Assembly: GCF_019112545.1 (NCBI RefSeq)
Contig: NW_025064900.1
Location: 463,660-527,659, forward strand
Source of the DNA: Guyanagaster necrorhizus
Taxonomy: Eukaryota; Basidiomycota; Agaricomycetes; Agaricales; Physalacriaceae
DNA length: 64,000 nucleotides
Direction of reading: 5' to 3'
Below the pieces are notes generated by a model that worked only from the letters and a program-made list of their open reading frames with translations, was not told the DNA's origin and searched no databases. Below are positions 34,977 through 46,925 of the stretch, one piece after another (the first letter of the stretch is position 1; every line of letters begins with the position of its first letter). The translations under genes and the position numbers were made by a program.

Positions 34977-37900
34977 TTACCCTCTCCTTAAGACCATTGT
35001 TCTGATGGCTTAATTTAGAGATAGTTTATGGCCATGTTAGATGGTGTCCTTGGTGCAGATAACCTGCCCTTCTTCTCAGAAGATTCATAAAGACATTGAC
35101 CTATTGTATAAGTCAATTTAGGGATAATTCATAGTCATATATAGCATTATTGGCATTTGTTTACTCATTGGTTGGATTCTAGTCTGTATCCTTTTCAGCT
35201 GACAAGATAGTCAATAGTTGTTTTCATACCTCCACCATGTGCTTTTACTTATCATGTCTTGTGATTTAGTACTTAATTGACTTCATAGTGTTCTTCATCA
35301 TCAATCAGTTCTGGTGCTGATGCTGATGGTCATTCTTGATTTGGAAAGACCAGAGCAACAAATAAAGTTAAGAGTGATTCATTAAATGTGTTGTGAATTT
35401 GCCAAGTAGGTGGCAGTTGCAGTTTGTAGACTGATGCACCAACCTTTGCAGTAATGGTGAAGGGGCCCATGTGCTTATTATCAAGTTTTTGTTTTGAGCA
35501 CAGCAGGTGGAGGTTTCTGATATCAAGCCACACCTTGTTGTTGACTCAATATTTATACATAGGCCATCATTGTTTATCATACTATGTTTTTATAGCATCA
35601 GCAGCTTTTCAGAGTGTGGTTTTGGTTTCAAGGTGGATTTTTGCCATATTTGTAGTGAAATCCATTGAAGCAGGAGTAGTAGTGTGGGTCTATGAGATTT
35701 TGGCTATGTTTAGGTGTCAGCTATAGTTGATGAAAAAAAGAGTTTTACCAGTGATGAAATAGACATGATTGTTATGTTGAAAGACTGCAAGGATCAACCA
35801 TTTGGTCCAGTCATCTTGCTAGTAATTAATGAATATATGCAGATATTTTTCGATTTTCTGATTGATATATTCTGTCTGACTATCTGTCTGAGAATAGTAA
35901 GCTGTCAATGCATTGCTGCAAATATTGAGTAGTTAGTATAGGTCATCTGTGAATTTTGAGATAAATTGTGGTCTTCAATCTGAGATGATGACTTGTGGCA
36001 TGCTGTACTTGGCATAGATCTCATCACAAAGGAGCTTCACCCATCCTTCCAAAGATAGTTCTGTTGAGCATATGATCAGAATGATTGCCTTGGAGAAGCA
36101 ATTGACAAAGATGATAATAGCATCATAGCTATTTCACTCCAGAAGTCCAGTCACCATGTCAACTGAAATGTGGGTCCATGGTTGTGTGGGTATTTTATTC
36201 AGGTGTAATGGCAAGATGCATGGTTTAGTTAATACCTTTGCTCTTTAGCATATCTCACACCCTTTCACATATCCTTCAATATCTTTCATTATCTTGGGCC
36301 ACCAATACTCCCTCAGCACTAATTCTTTCATCTTGATGATTCTCAGATGCTCTGCTGTTATGTGGTCATGGCTTATTGCTATAATCTCTCTCCAAAGTGC
36401 CTGGTCTCAGAGAATATAGAGCTGGCCATCATAGAAGAGGAGGTTCTGGTTTTGGAAGATGCTGTGTTCATGGTTTAAAGATGTGGCAATCCTCTTATTC
36501 CACAGGTTGGATTAGCATACCATACTGCAAATCTTGTCATGAATCTCTTTCTCTGTCAGCATTATCATAGCATAAAAGTGTTCCAGTTTGAGCAATACAA
36601 CTCCTTCATTGTCTTCTTCTCCCTGATTGTGATCAGCTCTTCAACTAAGTAGATCAGCCTTCTTGTTCACAGTACTGGCCTTGTGATAAAGTGTGTACTG
36701 GTACTCAGATAACTCTGTCACCCATCAGGCTTGTCAACAGGTAAGCTTTTGCAGAAGTCAGAAGTATCAGAGATTCTGATGATTGGTTCATATCTTGAAG
36801 ACTTGGGTGGCTCTGATCAAATAGTGCCACCATTCAGTGAGTGCTATCATAATAGTGAGTAGCTTCTTGTTGTAGATTTCATAGTTTTGCTCTGTGATAG
36901 TTAGTGCCTTAGATAGGAACACTACCAGTCTCTATCATCCTTCTTGTTCCTGCAATAGGACTGCTCCTACAGCTCTCTCACTCAAGTCCACCTCCACCCT
37001 AAACCTTTCCTCTTGCATGAGTATCACAAGGACTACATCCTTGGCTAGTTGTCATTTGAGATCATTGAATGTGGCTTATTGTGACAGTCCCCAGGCCTAT
37101 GGAGCATTATCAGTAAGCTGCATCATGGATCATATGATCTTGCTGTAATCTCAGATGAATCAGCAATAAAAATTTGTAAAGCTGAGGAAGGACTGTAGTT
37201 CCTTCTTCTTCATTGGCTCAGGCTATTCCATTACTCCAGCCACCTTAACCAGGTTCATTTGGATGCTTCCTTTGCTGATGATGACACCCAAATACTCTGT
37301 TTCTAGCATCTCAAACTCACACTTTTCAGCTTTAAGGAACAGTTTGTGCTTCCTCATGAGCCCAAGTACTTGTCATATAAGTCATTGGTGCTTCTCTCTG
37401 TCTTTTGATATTATGAGTATATCATCCAAGTAAATTGTTACCTTTCTGGTAGTGATAAGATCCTTGAAGATGTCATTCATCATCCATTGGATGATTGCCA
37501 GAGAGTTGGTTAGTCCAAAGAACATAACCATTGGTTTGAATAATTTTCAATTGGTCCTGAATGCTGCCTTCCATTCATTCTCTTCTTTGATCCTTATATT
37601 GTTATATCCCCATTGGACATCAAGCTTAGTATAGAATCAGGCCCTATAGAGTTTATCTATTAACTCTGAGATAAGGGGTAGTGGGTACTGGTTTTTGATC
37701 ATCATCTCATTGAGTCACCAGTAATCCTATACTGGTCAGAGTTTGCCATCCTTCTTCTTAATAAAGAAGAATAGTGAAGCCATTGGAGACTTTGATAGTC
37801 AGATTCATCCACTTGAGAGGTTTTCTTTTAGGAATTTGTCAAGCTCTTGTTGCTTATAGTGCTCTAGGGGATATGTTTTGCAGTCCGAGTTAGTGCTAGC

Positions 37901-38640
37901 ATTTAGCATCAACTCAATTGCATGGTCCCAAGGTTTAGATGGTGGTAATTTGTTGAAGCTTTCTTTTGCAAAAAGATCATGATAGTCTCTAGTCCAGTCA
38001 GGAACCATCTCTTCAAATGTTTTCTCCTCTTTCTCTTCATTCACTTTGGCTGCCAAGTCATTAGCATGATGAATGGCTCAGATTTGCAAGGCTTCTTCAA
38101 AGTCTACTATGAGGATTGTTTCCCCATTCTCTATTTCTTCTTTCCATCAGTCCTCAAGGTCAGTATCAGGTAGAGTGAATAGCATCTTCTGACAATAGCA
38201 TCAGGCAAAAGTGATTTGCCCTATCTTCCAGCTGATTAATAGATTATATTGAATGAGCCAGCCATGTCCAAGGAATAGTTCCTTGGTTTTGAGTTCTGTG
38301 ACAGCAAGATCAATTTGTTCTGAATGATCTCTGATGGTTAGCTAGAGTTTCACAAATTTAGTGATTGATCCAGCTTGATTCTTGGTGCCATCAGCATTGT
38401 AGACAGGGATAGAGGCTGCAGTGGCCTTCATCAGAAGGTGATGCCTGTCAACAAAGGCTCAATTGATAGAACTTCCTGTACAGCCACTGTTGATCAGAGT
38501 AGTGACTGTGAAGTCCATTTGATTAGTGAATGTTTGGATTTGTGCTTTGGTCACAAGATCCCATCTATAGGTCTTCTGCTATCAGATAAACTTCTTGAGT
38601 CCTCAAAGTTCATCCAGCCATTCCAGGGTCTTTTTCTGCT
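34977..38640 (-). pseudogene. G4 Pol remnant: protease, RT, RNase H, integrase, chromodomain
   Basis: Minus strand: protease TLINSGCTGSSIN (about 38455-38500), Asp to Asn. RT: the KKDGKL region near 37740-37770, FFGLTNSPAIIQWMMNDIF near 37470-37530 and YLDDILIISKD near 37405-37440, catalytic pair intact. RNase H is near 36780-37150. The integrase zinc site and core span about 35860-36700. The C-terminal GPF region is DKHMGPFTITAKVGASVYKLQLP (35368-35480) and a chromodomain remnant is near 35130-35220. Between the polypurine tract and the chromodomain there is a partial repeat of the TAATTTAGAGATAGTTTAT segment (35010 and 35106), a small internal duplication not seen in G0. Confidence 0.83.
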
Positions 38641-38870
38641 CTGTCTTCTGTAACTCTTCTACTAGTCCTTGATCCACTTCCTCAGTTCAGATTCAATGAA
38701 TCCATCCTTAGAGTGTGATCACAGCCTCTTCCTTCTGTCCTCTTCATATGACTTGCCAAGTCCATTCAACAGGGGTCTCTCTCTCTGTTTGACCCTTAGA
38801 CAATTGAGTCTGTGTTGGCAATTCCTTAGGTGGTTGTGTAACAGAGATGACATCAGATATATTTGAATAT
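38641..38870 (-). pseudogene. G4 Gag-Pol junction fragment left of the pogo insertion
   Basis: Linker sequence between Gag and protease (SKPLDTEWTWQ-like remnant, heavily decayed) running up to the pogo element. In G3 the aligned sequence GTATATTCAAATGCACATAAATAGTGC (33243) is continuous; in G4 it is split at ATTTGAATA / TACATAACTATT. This shows exactly where pogo entered. The rest of G4 Gag continues at 41235. Confidence 0.7.
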
Positions 38871-38871
38871 A

Positions 38872-38894
38872 CAGTTGACTATCTCACAATGCAT
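38872..38894 (+). repeat. Left terminal inverted repeat of the pogo-like element (23 bp)
   Basis: Begins CAGTTGACTATCTCACAATG and ends with an ATGCAT. It is the exact reverse complement of 41212-41234. The ATGCAT hexamer recurs six more times just inside this end (38904, 38920, 38973, 38987, 39011 and 39054) and twice near the right end, probable transposase-binding or subterminal repeats. Confidence 0.93.
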
Positions 38895-39154
38895 GATGTC
38901 AAAATGCATAATTCTGACAATGCATATGGATTGGGCTGGAACGCAGTTGGGGAGCAGGAAAATGGGCTAGAAATGCATATCACATAATGCATATGGTTCT
39001 AGTTAGGAATATGCATTGTCAGATCGAAAATTATAGTAAGCTGATATGACATTATGCATATATTAGAACAATAAAGAACATAATTTATTTGTATGGACTA
39101 TGACAAACACAAAAAAAATTATTGTAAAGCGACGCAGCCTATATCTCTATAAAT

Positions 39155-40061
39155 ATGCCTCCTGAACCAACACGAAAACCACATGCTAAATCTGGAAATC
39201 CATATGAGCATACAAAACAGAAGGAAAAAGTCCCAATGTACACATCATCAGCTCAGCCTCCAAAGCAGATCTCCCACCCACACCTCACAACAGGAGACTG
39301 GCTCATAGTATTCAAACATGTTGATAACCATCCTTCCCATCGACATGCTGACATTGTGGCACATTTCGCAAACCGAAAGGAAGGTGCACTGCTCTTTACC
39401 CAATCAACTCTTTCATGGAAACTGGCATCTCGTACAAAAATCGAACAGTGTGCAAACGAGAACCCTAATGCACTATCATCCAAAAAGTCTCGTATTGTTA
39501 CCCGACCTGATGTGGAGCATGCTGTTGCATCCTGGTATCAGAACATGCAGCTCCAAGATGAGACTGTAACTGGTGCAATGCTGATAGAGAAGCGAAATCA
39601 GATTGAAAATCTGATGAATATTCTAGAGGATCAGTGTTTGAAAGGAGAGGGATGGTTGAGGTCATTCTGCAAGGCATGGAAGATTCAGGAGGTTCAGCGG
39701 CATGGAGAAGCAGGCTCAGTGGATATGATGGCAGTGAAAAAAGAACGTGTGCATCTTCACAGCATTATGGTAAAATATGTGATGCGGGACAGATGGAATA
39801 TTGATGAATCCGGTCTTGTCATCTTTGCCATCCCAGATTGTACCTTAGCATCTGGTCCTATGAGTGGACAAAAACAGGACAAGTTCCACATCACCATGTG
39901 TTTTGCTGTGAATGCAGATGGGAGTGAGTGAATGCCAGTTGTTTTCATTGGCAAGTCAAAGCAACCATGGTGTTTCAAGAAAAAGAGTCCAACAGCAATG
40001 GGATTCTATTATTGGAATAACAAGAAGGCCTGGATGACGAGCGAAATATTTACAGAGTGGG
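39155..40061 (+). CDS. pogo-like transposase, N-terminal part up to the assembly gap, one internal stop
   Basis: ATG at 39155, 261 bp inside the element. The N-terminus carries a psq-type helix-turn-helix (about residues 45-95; DWLIVFKHVDNHPSHRHADIV), then a CENP-B-type HTH (about residues 110-190; VEHAVASWYQNMQ ... GEGWLRSFCKAWKI). The DDE_1 catalytic domain begins with WNIDESGL, whose Asp is the first metal ligand. The frame is open except for TGA at 39929-39931, directly after GSE and before MPVVFIGKS, where relatives read through with Lys or Arg, so CGA to TGA is likely. The sequence enters the N gap at 40062. It cuts and pastes the element via its terminal repeats in the nucleus. Confidence 0.88.
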
Positions 40062-41061
40062 NNNNNNNNNNNNNNNNNNNNNNNNNNNNNNNNNNNNNNN
40101 NNNNNNNNNNNNNNNNNNNNNNNNNNNNNNNNNNNNNNNNNNNNNNNNNNNNNNNNNNNNNNNNNNNNNNNNNNNNNNNNNNNNNNNNNNNNNNNNNNNN
40201 NNNNNNNNNNNNNNNNNNNNNNNNNNNNNNNNNNNNNNNNNNNNNNNNNNNNNNNNNNNNNNNNNNNNNNNNNNNNNNNNNNNNNNNNNNNNNNNNNNNN
40301 NNNNNNNNNNNNNNNNNNNNNNNNNNNNNNNNNNNNNNNNNNNNNNNNNNNNNNNNNNNNNNNNNNNNNNNNNNNNNNNNNNNNNNNNNNNNNNNNNNNN
40401 NNNNNNNNNNNNNNNNNNNNNNNNNNNNNNNNNNNNNNNNNNNNNNNNNNNNNNNNNNNNNNNNNNNNNNNNNNNNNNNNNNNNNNNNNNNNNNNNNNNN
40501 NNNNNNNNNNNNNNNNNNNNNNNNNNNNNNNNNNNNNNNNNNNNNNNNNNNNNNNNNNNNNNNNNNNNNNNNNNNNNNNNNNNNNNNNNNNNNNNNNNNN
40601 NNNNNNNNNNNNNNNNNNNNNNNNNNNNNNNNNNNNNNNNNNNNNNNNNNNNNNNNNNNNNNNNNNNNNNNNNNNNNNNNNNNNNNNNNNNNNNNNNNNN
40701 NNNNNNNNNNNNNNNNNNNNNNNNNNNNNNNNNNNNNNNNNNNNNNNNNNNNNNNNNNNNNNNNNNNNNNNNNNNNNNNNNNNNNNNNNNNNNNNNNNNN
40801 NNNNNNNNNNNNNNNNNNNNNNNNNNNNNNNNNNNNNNNNNNNNNNNNNNNNNNNNNNNNNNNNNNNNNNNNNNNNNNNNNNNNNNNNNNNNNNNNNNNN
40901 NNNNNNNNNNNNNNNNNNNNNNNNNNNNNNNNNNNNNNNNNNNNNNNNNNNNNNNNNNNNNNNNNNNNNNNNNNNNNNNNNNNNNNNNNNNNNNNNNNNN
41001 NNNNNNNNNNNNNNNNNNNNNNNNNNNNNNNNNNNNNNNNNNNNNNNNNNNNNNNNNNNNN
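40062..41061. other. Assembly gap, exactly 1000 Ns
   Basis: A round-number run of N placed inside the transposase gene. The true length is unknown, so the reading frame cannot be carried across. The second and third catalytic acidic residues of the transposase would be in the missing part. Confidence 0.99.
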
Positions 41062-41063
41062 AA

Positions 41064-41117
41064 GGAGATGCATGGAAAGCTGACCCAAAAGCCACTGACA
41101 GCATTTTGGGGAAATGA
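41064..41117 (+). CDS. Probable C-terminal end of the pogo-like transposase
   Basis: After the gap the frame GDAWKADPKATDSILGK ends with TGA at 41115-41117, about 95 bp before the right terminal repeat. That is a sensible distance for a transposase terminus. Other frames here are also open for a few codons, so the assignment is by composition only. Confidence 0.45.
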   Translation, partial: GDAWKADPKATDSILGK

Positions 41118-41211
41118 TGACATTGTCACATAAAGTCACATGTCACATCACATGCTATTTTGGTTCTGCATAAATCTATAAATGCATACAGTTTTAGTGT
41201 CTCCCGACCAT

Positions 41212-41234
41212 ATGCATTGTGAGATAGTCAACTG
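41212..41234 (-). repeat. Right terminal inverted repeat of the pogo-like element (23 bp)
   Basis: Exact reverse complement of 38872-38894, followed by the TA duplication and by G4 Gag DNA (CATAACTATTATC). Confidence 0.93.
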
Positions 41235-42866
41235 TACATAACTATTATCATCTACAGAGAGTATATTAGTCCATCCCATGGTTACTGACAACACACCATG
41301 AGACTTCTTGGCTGACCAAGTGGAATCACTCACTCATTGGCCTTATCTTTTACCTCCTTGACTCTGGAGTCTGATCCAGGGTCCTCAAGTCCCTCTGCTT
41401 CCTTCTATAACTTGGTAATTTGCACTCTGATATCTTCTTGCATGTGCTTCTTCTTCAGGCAATTTTGGACATATGACTCTTCTGACCACAGTTAAAGCAC
41501 TTGTCTTTCTTTTTGAGATAGTCAATGTCCATTGGTTTGCTGGTGCTGATATATGTGGTTCTGGTGTCTGTCTTCTGTGTCATGTAAAAAGGGCCTGGTG
41601 ATATATCAGGCTTCACTGACCCTGATCCACTGCCTGTCTTTCTGTTTGAAAGGGTTGACTTTTTTGTATCTATTGTGATCCCCATGTTTACTGCCTTCTG
41701 TCACAGTCTCTCTTTGTTCATCTTCATGATCCATTCCTTCTATGTATCATATTCCTTTGGGATATTCATGCTGATATTGGAGATCATCAAGATATAAGAT
41801 TGGGGTACTCTTATCTTTAGATACTTGATCATCTGCTCATCATTGTCAATGCTTTCTCAGACCTCTGCTAGGGTTCCAAGTCATTCCAGTTCATCAAAGT
41901 ATTCACTTGTGATCTTATTGCCTATGCAAACTTCCTTCATCTTGTTCTTGTGGATCTCTTGGACAGCTGGGTCAACAAATTTATCTCTGACCATCTGTTT
42001 AAAGATGGCCCAAGATAGGTATAGATAATATCTGCAAGTGATAGAGTGGAGCATGAGGGCAATGAGGATCCATCACCTCTTGGCCTTGCTCTCAAAGTAT
42101 GAGGCAGTGAAAATCATCTTATTCATATCTGATCCAAGATAAGCAGTATATACCTTGAAGTACTGTTCACAGTCTACTAGAAACTGATCAATATCATTGG
42201 AGGCTCTCTTGAAAGGTTGGGGGGTCTGCAGGAGATCAGGTTTGCACTGGAGCACAGCAGTGTTCTTTGGAAGTGCTTCTATAGGATTTAGGTATTTATC
42301 AAACAGTGGTTGACACCATTCCACAAGTGGCTCAGAGAATGAGTGTAGGGACTGATCATCAGTGATAGGACTCCCCTGAGGTTCTACTTCCTTGCACATA
42401 ATGATCCCATCTTGTATAGTGAATCTGAGCCTAATAGCTTCAGAATCATTGTAAACCAGCTTCTTTCCACTCTCTCTAGCTTGATCAGATAGTGGTTGCC
42501 CACCAAGAAGCCAGCTTCCCTTCCTGATCTAAGAGTTTTGAAATTCAATGGGTCATAGGGGTTCTTGAGGTTTCAGCTGAGAGGGCTGAAGCACAGCACT
42601 TTGGCCTGAGAGTATGGAGTGTGAGTATTGAGTACTAGTGGTTTATATAGAGAGTGCTATGTAGGCAGCACATTTTGGCAGTATCGATAGTGTGTGAGGC
42701 ATAGGTTGAACCTTGTACTTGAAGGGTGATAATGCCTCTAGCAGGTTCTCTGGATGGTCTCTGTTGTAAAAGTAAATGGCTCTGTTAGTGGCCATATATT
42801 GTAATATATATCCCTTCTCCTCTATGTCCACTGTCCTATACTTTTGCTCCATGAGCATCATATACC
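41235..42866 (-). pseudogene. G4 Gag remnant, middle section between pogo and G5
   Basis: Minus strand: the knuckle KCFNCGQKSHM (about 41470-41510; one Gly is Ser), a basic linker and the capsid-like gag domain (about 41860-42300; DCEQYFKVYTAYLGSDMNKM). The region upstream of it (42643-42861; KYRTVDIEEKGYILQYMATNRAIYFYNRDHPENLL) ends at the G5 insertion. The same protein continues on the far side of G5 at 53219. Confidence 0.82.
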
Positions 42867-43385
42867 TGTTATGATTTTTCCTGATTTTCTTTTAATTTCT
42901 TTTCTTTTTCCTCAGAAATGATCCCTATCCTTGCTTAGTCAGAGCTCTTAGGCCAGCACTTAGGACCATGGGAATGCTTAGCTCAGCAACCCAGTCAGTC
43001 ATTGTTCTACTGCACTGCTGTATGCTGTGAAAAGAGAGACAATGCTCCTTTTGTTCTCAAACTGCAGTGTAGTAGTAACAGCACAACAGCTTTTGTGGAG
43101 AGCCTGACAACAGCAGGGGTAACAGCTCTATGACAGACAATATCTTTTGTGAAACTTCTATTAATAACCTGACAATAGAACAGTATTTAAGTAGGTTAGC
43201 TCTTGCTGTAATACCCCAGCTTCAAGCTAAAGTTTCTTCTTCATCATCTACTCTTGAGTGACTTGCCAATGCCTTGACTACACAACTCTATTAACACATC
43301 AGTGAATTCAGTCAGTCTAACTTGAAGTGCAAGATTCTGAACTGTTTATCATGTGTTGATAGTCACATGGGATTTAGGCTTAACA
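42867..43385 (+). repeat. 5' LTR of G5 (519 bp)
   Basis: TGTTATGATTTTTCC ... GGCTTAACA with TGTTA/TAACA ends. TATTTAA is at 43184-43190 and the R start AGCTTCAAGCTAA at 43218-43230. A CTTTTGTTCTCAAACTGC block and a CAACAGCTTTTGTGGAGAG block are shared with G6. Confidence 0.9.
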
Positions 43386-43399
43386 GTTAGCTCGAAGCT
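43386..43399 (+). promoter_or_regulatory. Putative self-priming primer-binding site of G5
   Basis: TTAGCTCGAAGCT (43387-43399) begins one base after the LTR. It is an exact 13-base reverse complement of AGCTTCGAGCTAA in the 3' LTR of the same element (53046-53058), at the position where transcription should begin, 34 nt from TATTTAA. A tRNA-type site starting TGG is absent. Confidence 0.65.
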
Positions 43400-43441
43400 T
43401 TTAGCTTCCCTTTCTCAAGCCCAATTGTGCTGAGAAACTGA

Positions 43442-46400
43442 ATGCCCTCTGCACTTGATTCATCCAACCCAAACTTTACTCACAAGTTCTTTGAACTCTT
43501 GGCTTCTATTATTGGAATCTTGATCAGTCTATTGGTGATCATACAGCTGTGCTATGAACACCAATCAATTGTAGCTTGGACAATCAGGCACTATCATGAA
43601 TTTCAATGTATTTGAACTATTCTCTGCAATGTCACACCAGACCTCCCCCTCCACAACATTCCTGCCTCTGCCCAACAGTCCTTCCGACCTGCAGAAGGAA
43701 CAAATCCTGAAGATGTTCCTGGGAGCTTGACTGAGGAATGTCCTAGAGAAGAAGAGGAGCAGCATCAGCAGCACACATACCCTCCATGACCTCTGACTGC
43801 AGTCATCTGAGACACTGGAAACCCTTGGGCTACAAGGTTTTGATAACTCAGGCCTGACACCCCCATCTCATCTCCCCAGCACAGTATCTCAGCTACAAGG
43901 ACAACAACCTCCATCTCTAGCACTGGCATTGGATGCCATATTAGAGACTCCTTGGATGCTCCATGGATGGCTCGAGAGACTGGAAATTCCAGGGACCATG
44001 GGTCTCAATCAACCACATTTACAAACAACAGAAGGACTGATAATGGAGCAGAGGTCAACAATGACCCATACTAAAATGATGACAGCAACGAGCACCACTG
44101 GTGGCAAACCGCTGCTATTAAAGCTGACTGGTTAGAGTACCACACAGTTAGCAGTAATATTAGCTGAGCAGAGAGCATATGAACAGTTCCAACAGGAACA
44201 CAGCCAACCCCATGCACTGACCCAGTCTTCTCCAGAGAGGATCAAATTTGACATGCCTAAAACTTTCCCAAATATAGGCAGAATCAGGCACATATTGACA
44301 ATAAGATTATGAGGGAGAACACCCTCTTTGGGTAGTACCTCCAGGCACGAGAAGCAGAGGAGCATTGAAGAAATGAGGGAGGAAGTCAGACCACTATGAT
44401 CATTGGGACTATCATCCCTGACTCCCCATTTAGGGAACCAACCACTCCCATCACTGAATCCGACCCCTGGGCAGACTCGAACAGGGTTGAAAGACCACCC
44501 TATCTTGATGACAACTGTCTGTTATCTTATGAGACCGATACCATTGCAGAGATGGATGACATCCCAGTCTGAGGAGGAATTCTGGAAAATAAAGGTACTA
44601 TCAGGGGAGACAATGAGAGTATCAACCCTATCAGAGACCTCAAGAAGTTTCTTGATGAAAACTTCACTGCTCTCTTCCTCAATCTAAAATTTTACAGAAA
44701 CTTCCATCAGTATCACAGAGTAATGGCGCCAACAGCAATGAGCATCGAGGAGCCACCAGAGCAGCCCAAGCAGCAGCCTACTCCTCAACCTGGACCTGAT
44801 GATGCCAGACCCAGTATGCAGCCCCAGCATGACTGTCCCAGAGATCTACAACCCATGCAACAGTTCTCTCCTTGAAGGGAATGTGGGCAGCCAGACCACC
44901 AGTGAGAATGTAGATGACAAGACAGAGGGTTATGATGGGGAAGTCAAGGACTCTCCAACTGACTGGGTCAGCTCGTGGAACATACACACATATGAAGAGA
45001 AGCAGAAAGAATTAGCATGGAAGGCATGCCAAAAGGATTTCATGGAGTTGTACCAGAAAGGAGCAACAACATTATAGATGGATGACACCTGATTGATGTC
45101 ACCCATGAGATGAAGGTACATCTCTGCTGATTACATTGAGTGCAAGGAAATTTTACAATATGCAGTCACTGAATAAGCCATTTTTACTTACAATAAAAGA
45201 TATTTAGGACACTAGATGCAAGTGTTACCACTGTACAAGCCTAAGTATGGCACAATGCCAAGACCTTGGATGCCAAGTGTTGTGCTGAGTAAACCAGCCA
45301 ACATGGCACCATCCATCTGAACAATGTCATCAAGATACTTGTTCACCATCTCAGCTGTCTGAAGTATGGCATCCTGGCTCTCTAGGGGCTGACCCCAGCC
45401 AAGCAGCCATTACCTAAACCCATGGCAGATGCCAATTCAGCAGCCATTTGCCAGACAGCCACCCTCTGATGAAGCTGAAGGCAGTGGAGAACCTGTACCA
45501 GTGAAACCACTTCTTATGGAGGATGGCCCTGTGGCACTTGCCCAGAGCTGGATCATCAAGAATGGGTGAATTGTGTGGAAAACAGTTCCTCTGCCTCAGA
45601 GTCCTATCACTGATGATGGCTCTCTTTATTCCTTCCCAGAACCTCCAAGTGGGTGGTCAGGACTGCCTGCCAGGGGATGGCCAAACCCAATGCCTGTCCT
45701 TGATGCAGGAGCCTAAATTCTTAATGTCAAGCCAATCCTCATATCAGAACCATGGCTCTTTAAAGGGGCCTCTGACAATATCGACCAATTTCTGGTTGAT
45801 TGCAACCAATACTTCCAAGTATTCACCCCATACTTCCTTGCTGACATGTACAAAGTCATCTTCACAGCAATCCACATAGCTGACAAAGCCAAGACATAGT
45901 GGATTCTAATTTCACTGATGTTCTGGTCCACCACAAGGACCCATCACTGATATCTGTCATGGCTGGTCTTCAAACAAATGATCATCGACAAATTTACAGA
46001 CTCAGCCATCCAAGAAGTCTATAAGCAAAAAATAAAGGACTTCAAGATGGTCAGAAAGTCAGCTGCTGATTACTTCAATGAATTGGAGTGGCTCAGTAAA
46101 CTTGCCAGAATCTGGGATGACATCACTGACATGGGACGGATAGTCAAATATATGAAGATGAGGGTACTGGCCTCCTATCTTATCACTATCTCCAACATCA
46201 GATAAAGAATATCTGTCAGATACAAAGAATGGAAGGCCCAAATTACTACTATATATAAGAAATGACAATGACAGAAGGTAGAATCAGCAACCTTATTATA
46301 GGGGGCACACAGAAATCAGAGACAAGGCACTAGACCTTCTGCCCCTACTATGACTACATCTACTAGGCCCATGGGCTCGACCCCAACTTCTTCCTTCGGC

Positions 46401-46925
46401 AAGAAGTGAACTGGTACAGACATGATATATACTGGAATGGGTCAGCTGATGGATGTGGACTGTCTCAAGAAAGGGGGAAAATGCTTTAATTGTGGCCAGA
46501 AGGGTGACATAGCATGAAACTGTTTTCAAAAGAAGAACAAACATATGAGGGAGGATATCAGAGTGCAGATTGCTGAGTTAATGAAGGAAGAAGAAGGTCT
46601 CAGCCAAGAAGCAAAGGCCAAGAAGGTAAAAGACAAGGCCAAGCAGTGAGTGATTCCCCTGACTCAGCCAAGGATATGAGTAATAGGTCACAGACTGCTA
46701 GGCAGACTGACAATTTTTCTTCTGTAGTACCCCCTATGACTAAATTATGTGTGCATTCGAATATACCTGACCCCATTACTCATAAATATGAATCGCCTAA
46801 GGAACCAAATTCTCTAACTCAAGCACCAACAAAAGGCCAAAGAGGGGCAGTGGGCCTCAAAGATGCATCATTATCAAAAGTTTGTCAGACTGAACATTCA
46901 AGGCAGACTCAATCACCTACAGGCT
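43442..46925 (+). pseudogene. G5 Gag remnant with N-terminal membrane segment and knuckle
   Basis: ATG at 43442, then MPSALDSS and a hydrophobic segment LLASIIGILISLLVIIQLC (about 43494-43550), with the first stop (TGA) at about 43606. Long Ser/Gln/Pro-rich and acidic segments follow, with an open 92-codon stretch at 44799-45077. The capsid-like gag domain lies over about 45760-46220 (DCNQYFQVFTPYFLADMYKV, FKQMIIDKFTDSAIQEVYKQKIKDFK). The knuckle is CFNCGQKGD followed by a stop (about 46482-46520), with its His changed to Asp. Stops and frame changes are scattered. Confidence 0.8.

Larger units (their letters stand above)
38870..41236 (+). mobile_element. pogo-like (Tc1/mariner superfamily) DNA transposon with TA target duplication
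   Basis: Perfect 23-bp terminal inverted repeats at 38872-38894 (CAGTTGACTATCTCAC...) and 41212-41234 are flanked by TA on both sides (38870-38871 and 41235-41236), the hallmark of Tc1/mariner/pogo insertion. The interior encodes a CENP-B/DDE-type transposase on the + strand and includes a 1000-N assembly gap. CG dinucleotides are frequent (about twenty in the first 1.2 kb), unlike the surrounding DNA, so this is a recent arrival. Confidence 0.92.

Noticed and set aside
39932..41139. Five long open frames (358-383 codons) across 40062-41061 on both strands
   Set aside because: They consist almost entirely of unknown bases from the N gap. Only the + frame with recognisable transposase residues on the left side was kept.
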